Below are positions 20,911-34,206 of a stretch of 64,000 nucleotides of DNA, piece by piece (within the stretch, counting starts at the first letter, position 1; every line of letters begins with the position of its first letter). Source of the DNA: Chionis minor (lineage: Eukaryota; Chordata; Aves; Charadriiformes; Chionididae); contig VZSF01000114.1 of NCBI GenBank assembly GCA_013398295.1, positions 303,522-367,521 of the forward strand, written 5' to 3'. The position numbers and the translations under genes were made by a program. The notes under the pieces were generated by a model, which was given only the letters and a program-made list of their open reading frames with translations, was not told the origin of the DNA and searched no databases.

Positions 20911-22600
20911 AGAATTCAGAAAGTAATTACGATTTTGCTACGGCGGCTCTGGCAAAAGGTCATTTATTCCCCTCTGAAATTTGGCTAAATTAATTTCCAC
21001 TCTTAAAAGCAGCCACAGATAAACATATTTTTCCCTGAGTGATTTGAAATTATGATTGTTGCTTTACTGACTGATGTGTTTTTCAGTCAACCCACTCTTA
21101 CTGTGTTGACTCTGTAGAATATTTAAGTTAATAAAATGCCGTTTTGTCTTTGCGGGTCACCTCAAATGTATTTGTGCTCTTCAGATAAAATTGTTATTGC
21201 TTCGGTTAGTATATAAAAAAAGGTTACAAAAGTTGCATAGCATTGTTTATCAGCACATAGTCCCAGAGAAGAATGCCTTCATAATTTAAAACTGAAGTCA
21301 AATTCTTTCCTGAATAAGCAGGGTCAGAAAGTCCAGCCAAATGACAGAACATTGGTGAGAAAAGATAAAACTAATCTGAAAATTCAGAATTTAATTAGAT
21401 AGTGAGATTTAATGTAGACAAGTCAGCTGAGGAAAGTAGCTGGACTGTCACTGTGAGAATGCTAAAGAACAGAATTTGAGCTCAATAAGTTAGTAAGTTG
21501 TCTATCAATTTCCAGTCTAATTAGAATTTGTAATATGTTGACAATTTGCTTTTTGAATGTTTTTACTTTTAAACCACATTGACATCTAGCAGAACGATAG
21601 TTCAAATCCAAGTTTCAAAGCTACTCCCAACAAGCAATGAAGGTGTTCCCTGCGTAGGTCTGTCCCTTCTCAGTGGATTACCTGCCGTTGCCTTCACAGG
21701 AATTTAAGCACGTGTTTACTATGAGCTGGGGTTCAGTCCAGTTTCTTCTCCGCAGTTTGTGAATGCAGGATTTAGATGTAGCATTCAGTGGGCAGAAATC
21801 TTTCAGGCACTCCTTCTCCAGGATGAGTGAGACCTATGGTTGGGTACTGGGATGGAAGCTGTAGTTCTCCGTGGCCTTCTGGAGCCACTGGCACAGCTGC
21901 GGCCAGTTTTGTTCACATGTGCCCAAGGTCTGAAAAAGTTCTTCAGCCACTGCCCACTTTATTTCCCCTGGAAGTTTGCTAGCTGAAGAGTCTCTGCACT
22001 GCTTTTTTCTGATGGCAGACAGTTTGTAAACTTTGCGAGCTGCCGCTCTGCTATTCATGCTCGTGTTCTGAGAACAGCTTGGCCCCAGTTTTTAACCTGT
22101 ACTTTCATTCCTGGGATAATTTTTGTTGTTCATATAAAAGTGTATAGCAAAAAGGAGGCCGCGCAGATGGAAGCGTAGCCTCACTCTGTGCTGCAGTCCC
22201 CTGGGTGGTATAAGTACCTCTCAGAATGCTTCCTACGAGGTCGAGCAATCCAAGTGTACTTGAAGAATTTAGATGTACAGTTTCACGCTGTTTTTCAGGA
22301 GGTCTCAGATGAAAGTCTGTCTTGTTTGGATGCATGAGACTTTAGTGGTACTGCTTGCCTAAACTAAATTCTCCGGCATGAAGCCAATCAGTCAAACTTC
22401 TGTAGTGGGAAATCTAAATATCATTCATTTAATAGCAGGGACATGACAGTCTTTATTGACTTCTTAAAAATAGAGAGTTATTTTCACTCCTTGGAATATC
22501 AAAAAAAGAAGAAAAAAAGGGAACTAGGGAAACTGATGTGGCCTCATTCTTTTCCTGAATTCTGGATATCAAACGTTAGAAAACATACCTAACGTAAGCA
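20911..22600. other. Unique AT-rich sequence, nothing recognised
   Basis: No repeat recognised. Short antisense frames at 21834-22058 and 22105-22335 have no motifs. Confidence 0.4.
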
Positions 22601-22765
22601 AAGACATACTGTGTCAGACCAGGGACCACCTAAACAGGTATCTTGCCTTTTGTCCAGGAGCAGATACTCATGAGAGAGGAAGATCAAAGTACACAGTGAT
22701 ACTTCCCTGAATAGTCTTCCAAATGCTAGTGATATGTGGCTTAGGGTCTTCCTCATCGCAAGCCT
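22601..22765 (-). mobile_element. Ancient CR1 3' UTR fragment, minus strand
   Basis: Plus-strand text CATACTGTGTCAGACCAGGG, then GGTATCTTGCC, TACACAGTGATACTTCCC and GTGGCTTAGGGTCTTCCTC follow in order the reverse complement of the old sauropsid CR1 3' UTR (usual form CATACTGGGTCAGACC…AGTATCCTGTC…GTGATACTTCCC…GGGACTTCCTGAG). Highly diverged and without coding potential. Confidence 0.75.
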
Positions 22766-25286
22766 GCTGAAGGCTGTAGGTGGGTTGGGTACCGTCAAGC
22801 CAAAAGTCTAAGCCAAGAGGAGCACTTGAGCCTCTGGTGTGTCGCAGGCCATCCCGGAGACCTCTCCCACGCACGGGAGGGAAGGTTGCCTCCAGCGCTG
22901 TGAGAAATGCTGATCTTGGCCCAGTTGCAGGAGCAATTGGAGCTGTGAGGCAGAGAAGGCCAAATGTTAAACGTCAAAAGGCGCACCGCAGAAGAGCGAT
23001 GGGTCTGGTCACCATCCCAGCAGTGAAGGGCTTGGTCTGCAATGGCACTGACCTGACCCAAGTCAACAGTGTCACCACAGGTGGAAATCCTTGCAGTGTC
23101 TAGCGCAGCATGCAGTGGGCTTTCTTTCCTCCTTTCCTGTGCAGTTGTTGTTTATTACTGAAACTGTAACAATGGTTGTAAGAGCACCTGCATAAATAAA
23201 TCAGTGCCAATTTTTAAACCTGAGTAGTTCCTTCATGTTAATAACACGAAATGATTATAGCAAGGTTGTCCTTTCAATAAGTACAGGACAGGCTTGCACA
23301 AGTTGTTTTAAAAAGTTGTGACTCTCAAACTACATCAGGATTTTTGGGGTACAAGCCCAATAGAGCTCAATAAGTAAAGACTTTGTTATTGACAATGCTT
23401 AAATTTCTTAACTTTAAGTAAATAATAATATATGAAATAAATCTTATGCTGAGTAGATCATGGACAAATAAGTTGCTTGGTTAATTTTTGCCAGCGTGTT
23501 GCCAAAGAAAAACATTTTAGTTTTTGATAGGAAAGCAATTTGGTTTGTTTTTGAATGAGTCAGTTAATTTTTTGCTTACTGCAGCTTTGCTTGGAGTGGT
23601 TGATAATCAGTTGAAAATTGGACAGAGTACCATGAATTCTTTTGTTGTCAGTCTTATGGATTATAGCTCTTGAGTTAATGAAGAAAATCAATGTACCCAC
23701 ATTATCAATATGTGAGAAACATTGGCCTTAAAACCCAATGTGCTCCTAAATAAGATTTACAGGGAGAAGTTTAGACAATTTTTCAGGAAAAGCACTGAGT
23801 CTCCACCATGTGTTCTTCTTACTAATGTGATTTCTTTTTTTTGTATATGTGTATATGTATAGCAGTAATGTGTTATGACTTGCTTACTTATTTTCTTCAC
23901 CTTACTTCTTTTGTCTTCAGCTATTGCATCAGCACGTCTTGGGTGACATTTAAGTGATTTCAAACGTAAGATCAGTGACTGAATTCAACTTGTTTGTGGC
24001 CATAGTGGAAGAACTGGCAGAACCTAAAAGCTAAGAATTTACTACTTTTTTCCTTTGCCTTTAAATAGGTCTTTTCATTTTACAATGTTTATTAAAACTC
24101 AGGTTAATTTTGAGATAGAGATCTCCAGGTAGACGTAGTAGAATGCTGCCATGCACACATGACTACATCAAGCACCTTCTGAACCAGTTCAGTTACCCCA
24201 CAGTTACACTTCATATTTATGTATATTTTAATATTTAGGATTTTCATAAAATGTTTTCAGATGCTTTAGTGCTGTGAGTCTTCACGTGATTTGAAAGCTT
24301 TACCTGTATTTTAATGTAAAAAGCAAATTTTTATACACAAATGTATAAAAAATTGAAATTGTCATATGCAATTATGAACACGGGATGAATTTCTATGTCT
24401 ATGCACACAGTTATAAACAGGATTTCCTCACTTCTCTTTAATGAGTGTCCAAGTTACAGACTGGGTGTTCTTTCAGAAAGGGCACTCAGGGTAGTCAGAT
24501 GTCCAAATGAGAAGGCATGTAACTACTCCACACTGAGACACACAGGGCATTTTGAGTGAATAGGCCTTCGGAGGCATAAATCTTGTTCCATAATTTGTTA
24601 AGCTTTTGTCATTTTTAAGGGAAATCATTGCTGTCCCTTCCTAGCTTCTGCCAGATAAAAATGGAAATTGTATTTAGGAACAATATACAAAAGTACATAC
24701 AGTACAGGAATATTTGACTTTATGGACCTCTTTTTTTTCTTTAGTTGGTTACATCCAAGGTTGACAATGGTAACATGTACTGATGTAAATGATTTACCAG
24801 TTCCCTAACAGATTATGTTAAGAAGAAAACAAATCCAAAAGAAGGGAATAGATGCAAATGTTTATAGGCTCACAAGTGAATACAGATAATCCGTGTTGCG
24901 CTCTGCCTTGCAAGAATTTGTATTAGGAAAGTTCAGGCAATACGGAAACACAAGTGCTTTTGAACATTGTAAATGAGCTCCCTGTTTTGAGGCCCTGTTG
25001 AAAGGAAATTAAGCCTAATGTAAGCGTATCATATTATCATTAAAATAACTTCATAAAATAACATCACTTACATAGCCAAGGGCAAAAGTTGTGGGGAAGG
25101 GCCTGCAGATTTACCGAGGTCCATTCAATGGTGTACGGTGGAGATAACAGCAACTGGAGTTCCTGTTTTTAAACCACCACAGACTTTCAGATAAAGGAAC
25201 AGAGAAAGAAATAAAATATCGAGACATTTTTAACAGATGTTAACAGCACTCACTTGATTTTTGATTGTTATTTAATTCCTAAATTT
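22766..25286. other. Unique non-coding sequence
   Basis: A 107-codon plus-strand frame at 22780-23103 (Arg-rich) overlaps an antisense frame and resembles nothing known. From 23.1 to 25.3 kb the DNA is AT-rich and practically free of open frames. Confidence 0.4.
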
Positions 25287-28261
25287 CTAGAATAAATGTG
25301 TGGGGTGGCTTGCCACTAACAGGGCAAGCCCGGTGAGCCCAAATGCCCTGTTCCTTTCACACTGATGATGATCCTGATCTTTCTGACCGCTTCTCGAGGC
25401 ATGTGATTCTTTATGGGTTATGGTTTTCTTTGCTCTGCACCTGGAGTTCACTGTAGCTTGCTGGAGTGCTTCGTGTCTTGTGGTGAGTGGAAGGGAGCAG
25501 TGGTTGTCCATGGTACCTGTGATTGCTGGGGACTGGACTTGAAGTGATCCATAGCTAGATTATGTCTCTCCTTGAAGTTACCATCTCCATCTTCTTGTCC
25601 TGTGTCATCTAAATTCCTCAGTGGTTTTTCTGTCTACTAGCTAGAAAAGGATGTTAAAGTTCAGGAACATCACCAGGACTGGTTTTGAGGGTGAGACCCA
25701 GACCCAGAAGGGGGCAAGACAGCAGTAGGCAAAGGCTTGTCTCAAGTGCTGTGTGTGTCAGCTGCAGCTCTGCCTCTGCCAAGAGGTTGGATACTCTTGT
25801 GGTCCTGTCCTGTTGTGGCTCTGGATGGAAGAAGATTGGCCCTTCCTGAAAACCGGCTCCTCCACTCCCTCACTGCAGCCCCTAGCGACACTCAAATGCC
25901 ATGGGGACTGCTTGTACATTTCTTCCTTGCGTGTTTTATGGGACCTCTTGTCAGGTGAAGAGAAGTCTAAAGTCTTGGCCTGATCAGAGATGTGAGTTAC
26001 AAGTGTCCACATGGAGTCCATCCTCCCACTGCAAGGCGTGCATGAGATGCATGGAAACCAAAGCAAAATTTTCGCTCTCAGAGTCTTCTCTGTGTCTTCT
26101 ACAGGCTTGAAAAGTAGGGCAACAGTTTTGACTCTGATAACTTTTTTCTGTGATGAAGATGGGACGAAATGCACTGAAATTATGGATGAGCTGGGGCTAG
26201 GGAGAGTCCTTGCTGTAGCATGAGGCGGTGCCAGTACAATCATCGCTGGTGCCAGCGCAGGCTCCGATCTGACAAACGCTGACTTCTAAGAGGAACTCTG
26301 AAGACTGCAGAGAGAATTGAAGTTATACACAACCATAAATATTTAATTCCTATTATTGCATGCTGAGAATTGCAGCACTGTCTGCAAAACACTATAAAAC
26401 ATAGCAGCGTAAAACATATCAGCAATGCAAATATGCTGTAAATATTGTAGGGAAACAGAAGCATAAAATTAACTCTGAAGCTTATTTATAACTATAGACC
26501 TCAAGATTCTCTTGTGCACTGTCGTGATATTTCGTAATTATACCAGCAGTTCAAAATGACCAATTTTCTCCTGGCATAAAATATGTTGCGATTTAATTAA
26601 AGCAGAAAGCTAATTTAAGTGGAATTGGGAAAGACTAAATCAATTATGAAGAATGCTATTATTAGATTTGAAAGTCCAGCAAAATTAGTCAAGTTGTATA
26701 GCACCACATTTTCTCCTTTTTAATGTAAGAAGAAAGATTAGTCTGTCATTATTTCCTATGGTTTAAGAAGGGTAATTCACAAAATTTGAGGAGATAACAT
26801 TTTCAATCATTATGATGTAATAAAATAATCACTCAGACTTCAATGGCATTTTGGCAGAAATGAGGACTTCTTTTCACTGAAAACAGAGGTAGTCCAGCCA
26901 AAACCTGTGCCTTCAGCTTAGGAAAGCTGGCATTTATTTTCCTTGTCCCCTCTTTCTGCCCTGTAAGCCAGGTTTCCCAGAAGCGATGATTCTCACAAGT
27001 AAGGGGGTATGATGTCTTCAGGCATGATGGGACATGCAGTTGAACCACAGCAGGGACAATGCGAGCCACTCAAATGACAGTTACTAGTTCCGCTTTTCCA
27101 GTATTTTTGATGAAAATATCTATTTTTTATTAGTTTGCTTTTCTGTAGCAAAAGTCAGAAACAATAACCTGCTTTTCAACTCTTTCTGTTTTCAATCAAA
27201 TTTCTTATCAGGTAGTTTTAAAGAGTTCTCCTCCGTTGCCCTTACACATACAACCTGTGTGTCTGGATTGGTTGCTACTTTTCAAATATATCAGTGTGTT
27301 AAATCTACTGATCGAGTAGCAAGTGAAAGTAGTAGAGGTGCATTTATTATTCTGAATGTTATGATGAGCCAGTCTTTCCACATTGCCAGAGAAGAACACT
27401 GTGTCTTCTCAAAACACATCTTTTCCTCTGCTCTTCCCTGCCCTCTCAGTGGTTTGCTTATAGAAACCTAATGAACGCACCAAAATAAGGACATTATCAA
27501 CTTTCCTAGGTGAGGAAAACTTCCCAGGGGACAGTTTAAGAGGCTGGAGCTGCTAACTGAAGTTGTACCAGTGAGGCCTCAAAGAAGTCCTATGGGCAGG
27601 GAACTGAGGTCTGGTAGGGTCAGAGGGGGAGGACCGAATCTTTGCTGGTCTGTGGTTTGGGGGCTGCTGTTTCCACCTGTTCATAAGAGGGATGCAGAAA
27701 TGACCATAAATCCTGACAAAATGATGGAAGTGGAGCCCTAAGTATGTACCTTCTTGGTCATAGCCATAGGCTACTTCAGAAGACACACAGAGTAGTGGAG
27801 TAGCTTTACTGCCCAGCCCTCTTATGGTATCATCAGACAAATGCAAAATCCTGAGTTGAAGTAGTTCAAAAGGCTTTCGGTGCAGAAGCTGTGCCCGCTT
27901 AGCTTGCTGAAAGTTGTTTGTTGAAGCTTTTCAGCCTGTGGGCGTGGTGATTTCTGCCTCACTATCAGTGCTATCTCAAACTGTCTGAGTTGGAGTAATC
28001 CAACCCACTCCACTTTGTACTCAGCCAGGCTGAGGATGTGTGCAAAACTATTCACTACATCTCAGATAACCTCTAGCTGAGGAGTAGTAATTTCATTGCT
28101 TACAGTTGTCTAATCTGGCTGGAGTCTTCATAAGCGTCTAGCAGCAAGACATTTGGCATTGTTATTTATATCAGGTATATGAATAAAACAAACGAGGCTA
28201 GCTAAAGTGATTTTCCAACAGAAATATGTGTATGCTGTCAAGTCTAAAAATGCCGTATGAT
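25287..28261. other. Unique non-coding sequence
   Basis: An antisense frame of 161 codons at 25758-26243 overlaps three plus-strand frames. There is no recognisable domain or biased codon use and no flanking splice signals that I could defend. No repeat recognised. Confidence 0.4.
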
Positions 28262-28319
28262 CTCATTTCTCCTCTCCCTTGTTTCCTCCCGCTCTCCCCT
28301 CCTCGCTCCCTCCTTCCCC
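28262..28319. repeat. Pyrimidine-rich low-complexity tract
   Basis: Nearly pure C/T over about 58 bases (CTCTCCCTTG, CTCCCGCTCTCCCCTCC, CCTCCTTCCCC), ending at TATATACATA. Confidence 0.85.
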
Positions 28320-29837
28320 ATATATACATAGGAGATGATTATACTGGCAAATATTCCAAGAGTGGACCTTGCCTTAGATGAGGTGACACTAAAACCCCAC
28401 TACAGGAAAAAAAACCACCCTTCAATAGGTATTCCCACTAGACAATTTAACTCAAGTATCTGTATGCTTTCACTTTTTGCAGTAATCTATGCCAGTCTGA
28501 CTGAACGCTTTAACACTAATTCTGAATGTTCTTGCTTCTGATGGATGGTCTCACCTACCAACGCCATGCTCCAGCTTCACCATTCAAGAGTTACTTTCTC
28601 CTATAATAACAAAAAAAATTCTCCTAGGTGTTTTTAAAATGCTGTCTAGTGATTGGTCATATGAGTTCATAAGTTAATTTGAAAAAACCTGTGCTTGGAA
28701 GCCGGTAGATCTTCAATGACCATTTAATAGTCCAAGCTTAGGAGGGTGTAAGTTCTCAGCATCTTTTATCAGCAAAAAACTTTTCAGTATTCAAACTGCT
28801 TTGCAGCACTCAAGCAAAAAGCCAGCCACGCTAAAGTGATATCTTAAATGCTTTAGAAATGAGTTTTAGGAATAATAGTGGTAATAATAATCTTCTCACA
28901 AGAAACAAAAAACGTGTTCATAACTTTATTTATCTTGCTGAGAAGTTGCTTTTTCAAAGCTTGCATGAAATCAGCTAATGGTGTGCTGTCAAGGCTCTGA
29001 TTTCACTTCAGCTACGGTTTATATTAACCTTTTAAAAATTTACTATGAACTGTCTTAATCTAAACAGAGAGAAAATGCTCATAATTTAAATAACACTGTC
29101 TACAGATGATTGCGCAATAGTGCGACACTAGGAAGTTGATTTAATTTAGTTGGTACCACCAACCCTTTGGGGCCCTCATTTCAGGAGCCAGCGGTACGCC
29201 TTGCTTTTGCACAGCACCCGCGACTCCCATTCCCCAGGACTCATTTGCTGCATTTGTTTGGCAGGAGAAGCAAGCTTCTCAGTTCAACTCCTGCTTTCCA
29301 GCTCCTAATCCTTCTGGATTTGTCTGCAATTTTGTCTGCAAAACACTGTCAGGGTACCCAAGCCAAACAGGCTGATGGACGGAGAGCTTTGCCCTAGCAG
29401 TGTGTGACTTCAGGTGGGGTTGTATCTCGTGGGATGGAGGGCAGCACACCTACGTTGTGGACCCTCCTCGTACCTGGCATAACCTGCTGCAGTGCTTTTG
29501 TGTGTGGGTGCATTGCAAAAATATGCATGAATACATTATTACACCTTAGCTGGTATTTAGGCTCTTTTATTTACTATAAAAAAAGAGGCTGCCATGTGCA
29601 GCATACACCTAATGTCCTGAGATTCTATTAAATATTAATTTACCAGCAGGTTCTGAATCTACGCTCTGGGTAGGAACTTGCACGTTTGGCATCACTGTTT
29701 AAATCGGTGCTGGTTGCAAGTCACTCAGAGATGGTGGATTCTTCTCTTTCTTCAGTTTACTTTCCCACAGGAAAAATGGTGACGTCCTGGCCAGTGGCAA
29801 ACATAGGGGATATTTTTATGTGATTTCAAAAGTGCCT
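28320..29837. other. Unique non-coding sequence
   Basis: Short frames only (up to 76 codons). No repeat or gene recognised. Confidence 0.4.
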
Positions 29838-29853
29838 CCCCCCCCCCCCCCCN
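29838..29853. repeat. Poly(C) run with an undetermined base
   Basis: Fifteen C residues followed by N at 29853, the only ambiguous base I noticed. The run length is therefore uncertain. Confidence 0.95.
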
Positions 29854-31520
29854 CTCCAGGGTTGCCTGTTGGGAGAGTTTTTGTTGCTGGTGATGACAAA
29901 ATGTTATTACATAATTAGTATTAAAAATTAGGGGAATATACCTACTGTCTGCTCAGAGCTGGCCCTGCTTCAGGCTCTGCCGGGCTAAGAGCAATGGAAG
30001 GTGCTTTTGAACTGATGTGAAATCATTGGTAACAAAATTGTTACGGTTGAAAATAAACTATTGTGATTTTTTCGTGATTGGTCCATTTGTTAATGCCAAG
30101 AGCTGTTCAGGCTGTGGCTGGTCAGGGTCTACCTGCCAGGACGCTGCCCTGTGCTGGTGCCAGTCAGCCAAACTGGTGTTAAGCTGGTTGCTGGTTTGTG
30201 TGTTCAGCTTAGGACACAGTAGACACACTCTGGCTTTTCCTTCTCCCTGCAGAGGATGAGGAGGCACCTTCTTCTGCTTGTGTTCTGCTGGATCCTTCCT
30301 CTCCCTGGGAACGTGGGTCTAGGTTTCAGGTCTTTATGAGCTGGGATGTACCCGAGGTGCACAGTGGGAGCTGAGGAAGAGGGTTGTCTTCCTTGTTTGC
30401 GGAAGAGACGCCACTGCTCAGATCTTCTGGTCTTCATTCCTTTTGCCGTTTCAGCCTTTTGCTTCCTTGGACTCTCTTCCTGCTGGTAGCCACTCTCTGG
30501 CCGGCCTTCGATGGTCCTGTTTTTCCATACACACTCAGGGCTGTCATGCTTTAGCTCCTGTGCTGACATCCTGCCAGCCCATTGCTACTTGCAAAACTTG
30601 GAGGTGAAAGTCCACAGTAAAATATCAAAGTAGCTAATCTTAAGTTTCCTCCCTGGAAAGCATTTCCTCCTCTTTTGTTTTGAGATATAATGGCCACACA
30701 GCTCCTAAGTGTTTCCCGGACTAACTGAATGGGTTCAGGATTGCTCTTGTTCCAGGAGAGGATCCAGTACCCAAATCCTAACTTGAGGGTTGAGATCCAA
30801 ATTAGGAATGCTGGCATCTCTCGATTTGCTGGTATTAATGAGAGGTTTTCAGAGAGTGCCCCAGCAGCAGCCGGTCTTTTCCCAGCAGCAAGACTTGTGG
30901 ATGTTTATTCAAGACACTCCCTTTTGGGGCTTATTCTGCCACTGCCTTTTATTGCTGTTGTTTCTCCGGATTTTTCCTATTTCTTTTCCCTGCCTGTTTC
31001 TCTTCTGTTTTCCATCTGCTTCATTTTGAATTTTCCTTTCTCAGAGGGTTTCCCTGACCACTCAGACTTCCACAGTGTTCAGCCCCCAGGTTGCTGGTGC
31101 TGACACTACAGTGTCATAGCTAAGCCTGGTTTTGCTTAAACCAAATGAGCAATATTAAATGCGCATTAGTGCACCATTTCAGGCTGCCTGTGGACTGCAG
31201 CTAACAGCTCCAAATCCATTAGTGCTCAGCCAGCAGTAAAACACTTTTCATCATATCCATGAGAGTTAGAAATGCGTATTAAAAAACCACGTGGTTAAAG
31301 CTCCTGATGATCCGAATGCCTCCTCCAAGCCTCGTAAATATGTAAAGTTGTCACATATTTCATGCTCATAATTTGCCGTGGACATCAACTACCAGTTTTT
31401 GCTTATGTAAGTTGAAGCAGAAATGAGAACTTTCATTTTTTTTATTTCAAAGTGTTTGTCAGGACAGAGGATGGAAAGAATGGGAAGAACACTAAGTGAA
31501 GGAGGATTTGTGCTTTTTGC
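29854..31520. other. Unique sequence, GC-richer 29.9-31.1 kb, pyrimidine-rich 30.93-31.05 kb
   Basis: Frames of 121-124 codons at 30204-30569 (minus) and 30729-31103 (plus) were examined. The latter is Phe/Leu/Ser-rich because of the pyrimidine-rich DNA. No family resemblance. Confidence 0.4.
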
Positions 31521-31534
31521 TTTTTTTTTTTTTT
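31521..31534. repeat. Poly(T), 14 bases
   Basis: Simple homopolymer with no recognised retroposon beside it. Confidence 0.9.
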
Positions 31535-33348
31535 AAATTAACTTTCCTTCCCAGCTAACCCAGGTGGCATTTATTGGCTAATAGGCTGACTACTCACTTT
31601 TATCAGCTGCACTGTCATAGCTCAATACCTCTTCGAGTCAGGGTGGTGACAGTTGTTGTGTGATGTCTGCTGTGTTTCAGGGCGCCCTGGGGACCCAGCT
31701 GAACAATTTCAGTGCTTACAAGGAATCTCCCATTGCTTGAGGTGGAACATCAAGAGTGCACATAGAAACCAGGAGGCAAACTGTAATGTAAGCTCACCTG
31801 GGGGTTACACTTCACCTAACGTTTCATCCAGTTCTGCATAATGGAATTGAGAGAGAGGTGCTTGATAGCGCTAATTAGGAACTGGGTGTTAAAACTGATA
31901 TCACTAAGCAGCAAATACAGTTGCAACAGAGAGGATTAGAGGAACAGGCACAGTTCAGAACTGAAATATTCATCTAATTATTTCCAATTCCAGTTACGCC
32001 CAATGCATGCTCTGAACCAAGTGTTTAGCAGCACCTGGTGTGTCTGTTACCCACTGAGCTCCCCCAGAAGCAATAGTTTTCACTGGAGAGATTTTTTTTT
32101 TTAGGACATCTTAAACTCTGTGGTGAAGCTGCCTGTGCTGTAAACACAGGGATAGAAGAAGGACCCCAAAGCATCAAATAATTTCCAGGATATCTGTGGC
32201 AGGTGGAAGCCTACAACTTCTAGCTTTAACATTACTAATTATAAACCCAAAATGGAAACTTTTGTGGACAGGTGATAACGGATGCACAGTGTTAGCAAAA
32301 TAATAATATTGTCAATAAAGATACAACTGAAAAATACTAACAGAAAATACTGCATCTTTCTGGAAGCTGTACTAATGCAAAAATGGTAAGCAAGTTTTCA
32401 GTGTTTTGCATTTCTACTTGGGTTTTATGCAGTTCAACTTTGGAAACTCAGATATACATGAACAAGTTTTGAGTGTTCTATGTTTTGCACCACAGGCTTT
32501 ATGCAAGTATGTTTTGAATACACATGCACGCATAGTTAGTGGAATGTGGGGCATACTCTCCAAAGGGAATGCAGAGAACCCAGTATAAAAAGAATAAAAT
32601 CTTTTATTGTGTGAATAATTCAAAAAGTGATGAGCCAAGCATTATATAAATGTTAATTTTAGAGATTTGCACGCGATTAGGCAAGGTTTAAATGTCCTGC
32701 AGAAGAGCAGTGTTTTTTTAAATCATAATTTTAAAAATTAATTTGTGGTTTTTTTCTATTGGGAAAGAGATATTCAGTGTTAAGTAATGAAAACACAATT
32801 GCTATAGGCATGATTCATCCTTACAAAAAGGATATGGGGAAGGGAATGTTTTGATCGCTGGAGAACTGGGTAGATGCACGTGCTTGGTATTATCCATCTA
32901 GTGTGTGAGTCTGCCTTTCACATAAAGCATGCTGTATGCTTTGCCAGAGCACCACCTTGTTCCCAGGAAATGCAGATGAACTGGAAGCTTTTCTTTCTAG
33001 TGCTCTGACTTCTCTACAGCTTTTGTTATTGCAGAAGTGTTTGTTACAGACATTTTTCCTTTCTGTTTTTGTTACCCTTTTGCTTTGGTATCCCTGAGGC
33101 AGCTCGCGTGCTGGATACAACAGGGATACAAACTCCTTGCTTTCAAGACAATGGTAGGTTGAAAGATAGGGCTTGCAAAGCCAGCGTGGGGCTGCGGTGT
33201 TCGGGATGTGTTTGTCCTCTGTGCTCAATGTGGCTGAAGTTGCGCTTGGTCAGTCGTGTCCCCCTGCGGGCCCTGGAGCCGCACCTCATGTGTGCCGTGC
33301 TCAGGAAGGAGTATTGCAGCCATCCTGGTCGCTAGAGACTGCTTAGCC
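31535..33348. other. Unique AT-rich sequence, nothing recognised
   Basis: Frames up to 112 codons (32890-33228, minus) lack motifs and overlap frames on the other strand. Confidence 0.4.
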
Positions 33349-33353
33349 TGACT
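33349..33353. repeat. Putative 5-bp target-site duplication, left (TGACT)
   Basis: Same pentamer at 34207-34211, immediately after the LTR end. Two extra bases (CA) separate the left copy from the TGTTGT terminus, so the assignment is tentative. Confidence 0.4.
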
Positions 33354-33355
33354 CA

Positions 33356-34206
33356 TGTTGTTAAAGATTCTGGGAGACTGGATCATGAGCAGCCTAAATG
33401 GAGTTGGATTTGGCCAGGAGAGGGGAACATGCCTGGGGGGATTTGCTTTGTTTTGTGTGTTCCCCCCACCACCCAGGTCACCAACATGATCTTTGTCTCC
33501 TGTAACCCTGCCCAAGCGATAACCACCCATGGTGGTCATAATGGGTGCACCTAGTCGTGATGGGGGCATCTGGGGCTCACCTTGGCTTCGGGGAGACATA
33601 ACAAGGCAGTAGCCGAGTACTAACTCGAGCAATGCTGGTTCTGAGGTCAATATGCAAATATGACTATAGGTCAAGCATGTTACCCCCATAAATAGTGAAC
33701 AGCCCAAGAGCCCTTTGAGCTCTCCTGAACAGCAGGCATCTCCTGCACACCAGGATCTCCCCTTGAGTAGGGACACCCTCAAGGTTACTCCTCAAGGTTC
33801 AGAGATTCCTTGCTGCAACAGATCCTCGGTAAGTGACTAATAGCGTGCTGAACTGTGTAATCTTAGCTAAGTGATATAAAGGATTGATTTTGCACATATA
33901 ATCCTTTAGTTATAAACCATTTACCAAGTCTGGAACTGGATCCAGTGGCACCTAGACTCCTCTCTGAGAAGGAGTTTAGAAAGCAAGGGGGTCCTGTCTG
34001 AAACCTTGACTCAACGGGAGGGTCTCCCTGACAGCTCTGTCTGACCCTGTCCTCTACGCAGTAAATAACCAAGTGTGCCCTGCCATCTCGAATCTTGTTA
34101 AAACACTATTGCATTTACCATCAAACTTGGTTAAATCCCTGTTTTATGTCAATCAACATATTGCTGCTTCTCTCTACGAAAGAAGTACATTACTCCATCC
34201 ACAACA
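33356..34206 (+). mobile_element. ERVL-like endogenous retroviral LTR (solo)
   Basis: An ~850-bp unit with termini TGTTGT…ACAACA (perfect 6-bp inverted repeat). It has a TATA-like ATAAATAG at 33688 in front of a CT-rich transcript-start-like region, and a late T/C-rich end (TTGCTGCTTCTCTCTACG) preceded by a decayed poly(A) signal (AATCAA at 34151 where a related copy has AATAAA). This order is that of U3-R-U5. The sequence agrees in general pattern with avian ERVL-group LTRs as I recall them. No gag, pol or env sequence is present and no primer-binding site follows. The 185-codon frame on the minus strand (33225-33782) is antisense to the LTR and is not a gene. Confidence 0.6.
33688..33695 (+). 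promoter_or_regulatory. TATA-like box of the LTR
   Basis: ATAAATAG within the putative U3 region. Position relative to the LTR start (~330 bases in) is plausible for an ERV promoter. Activity is unknown. Confidence 0.35.

Noticed and set aside
21600..21616. AGTTCAAATCC resembling a tRNA T-arm (B box)
   Set aside because: No matching A box or cloverleaf could be formed upstream, so it is not a tRNA gene.
33225..33782. Longest open frame (185 codons, minus strand)
   Set aside because: It runs antisense through the ERVL-like LTR, has no domain and continues into flanking unique DNA; it is open by chance.
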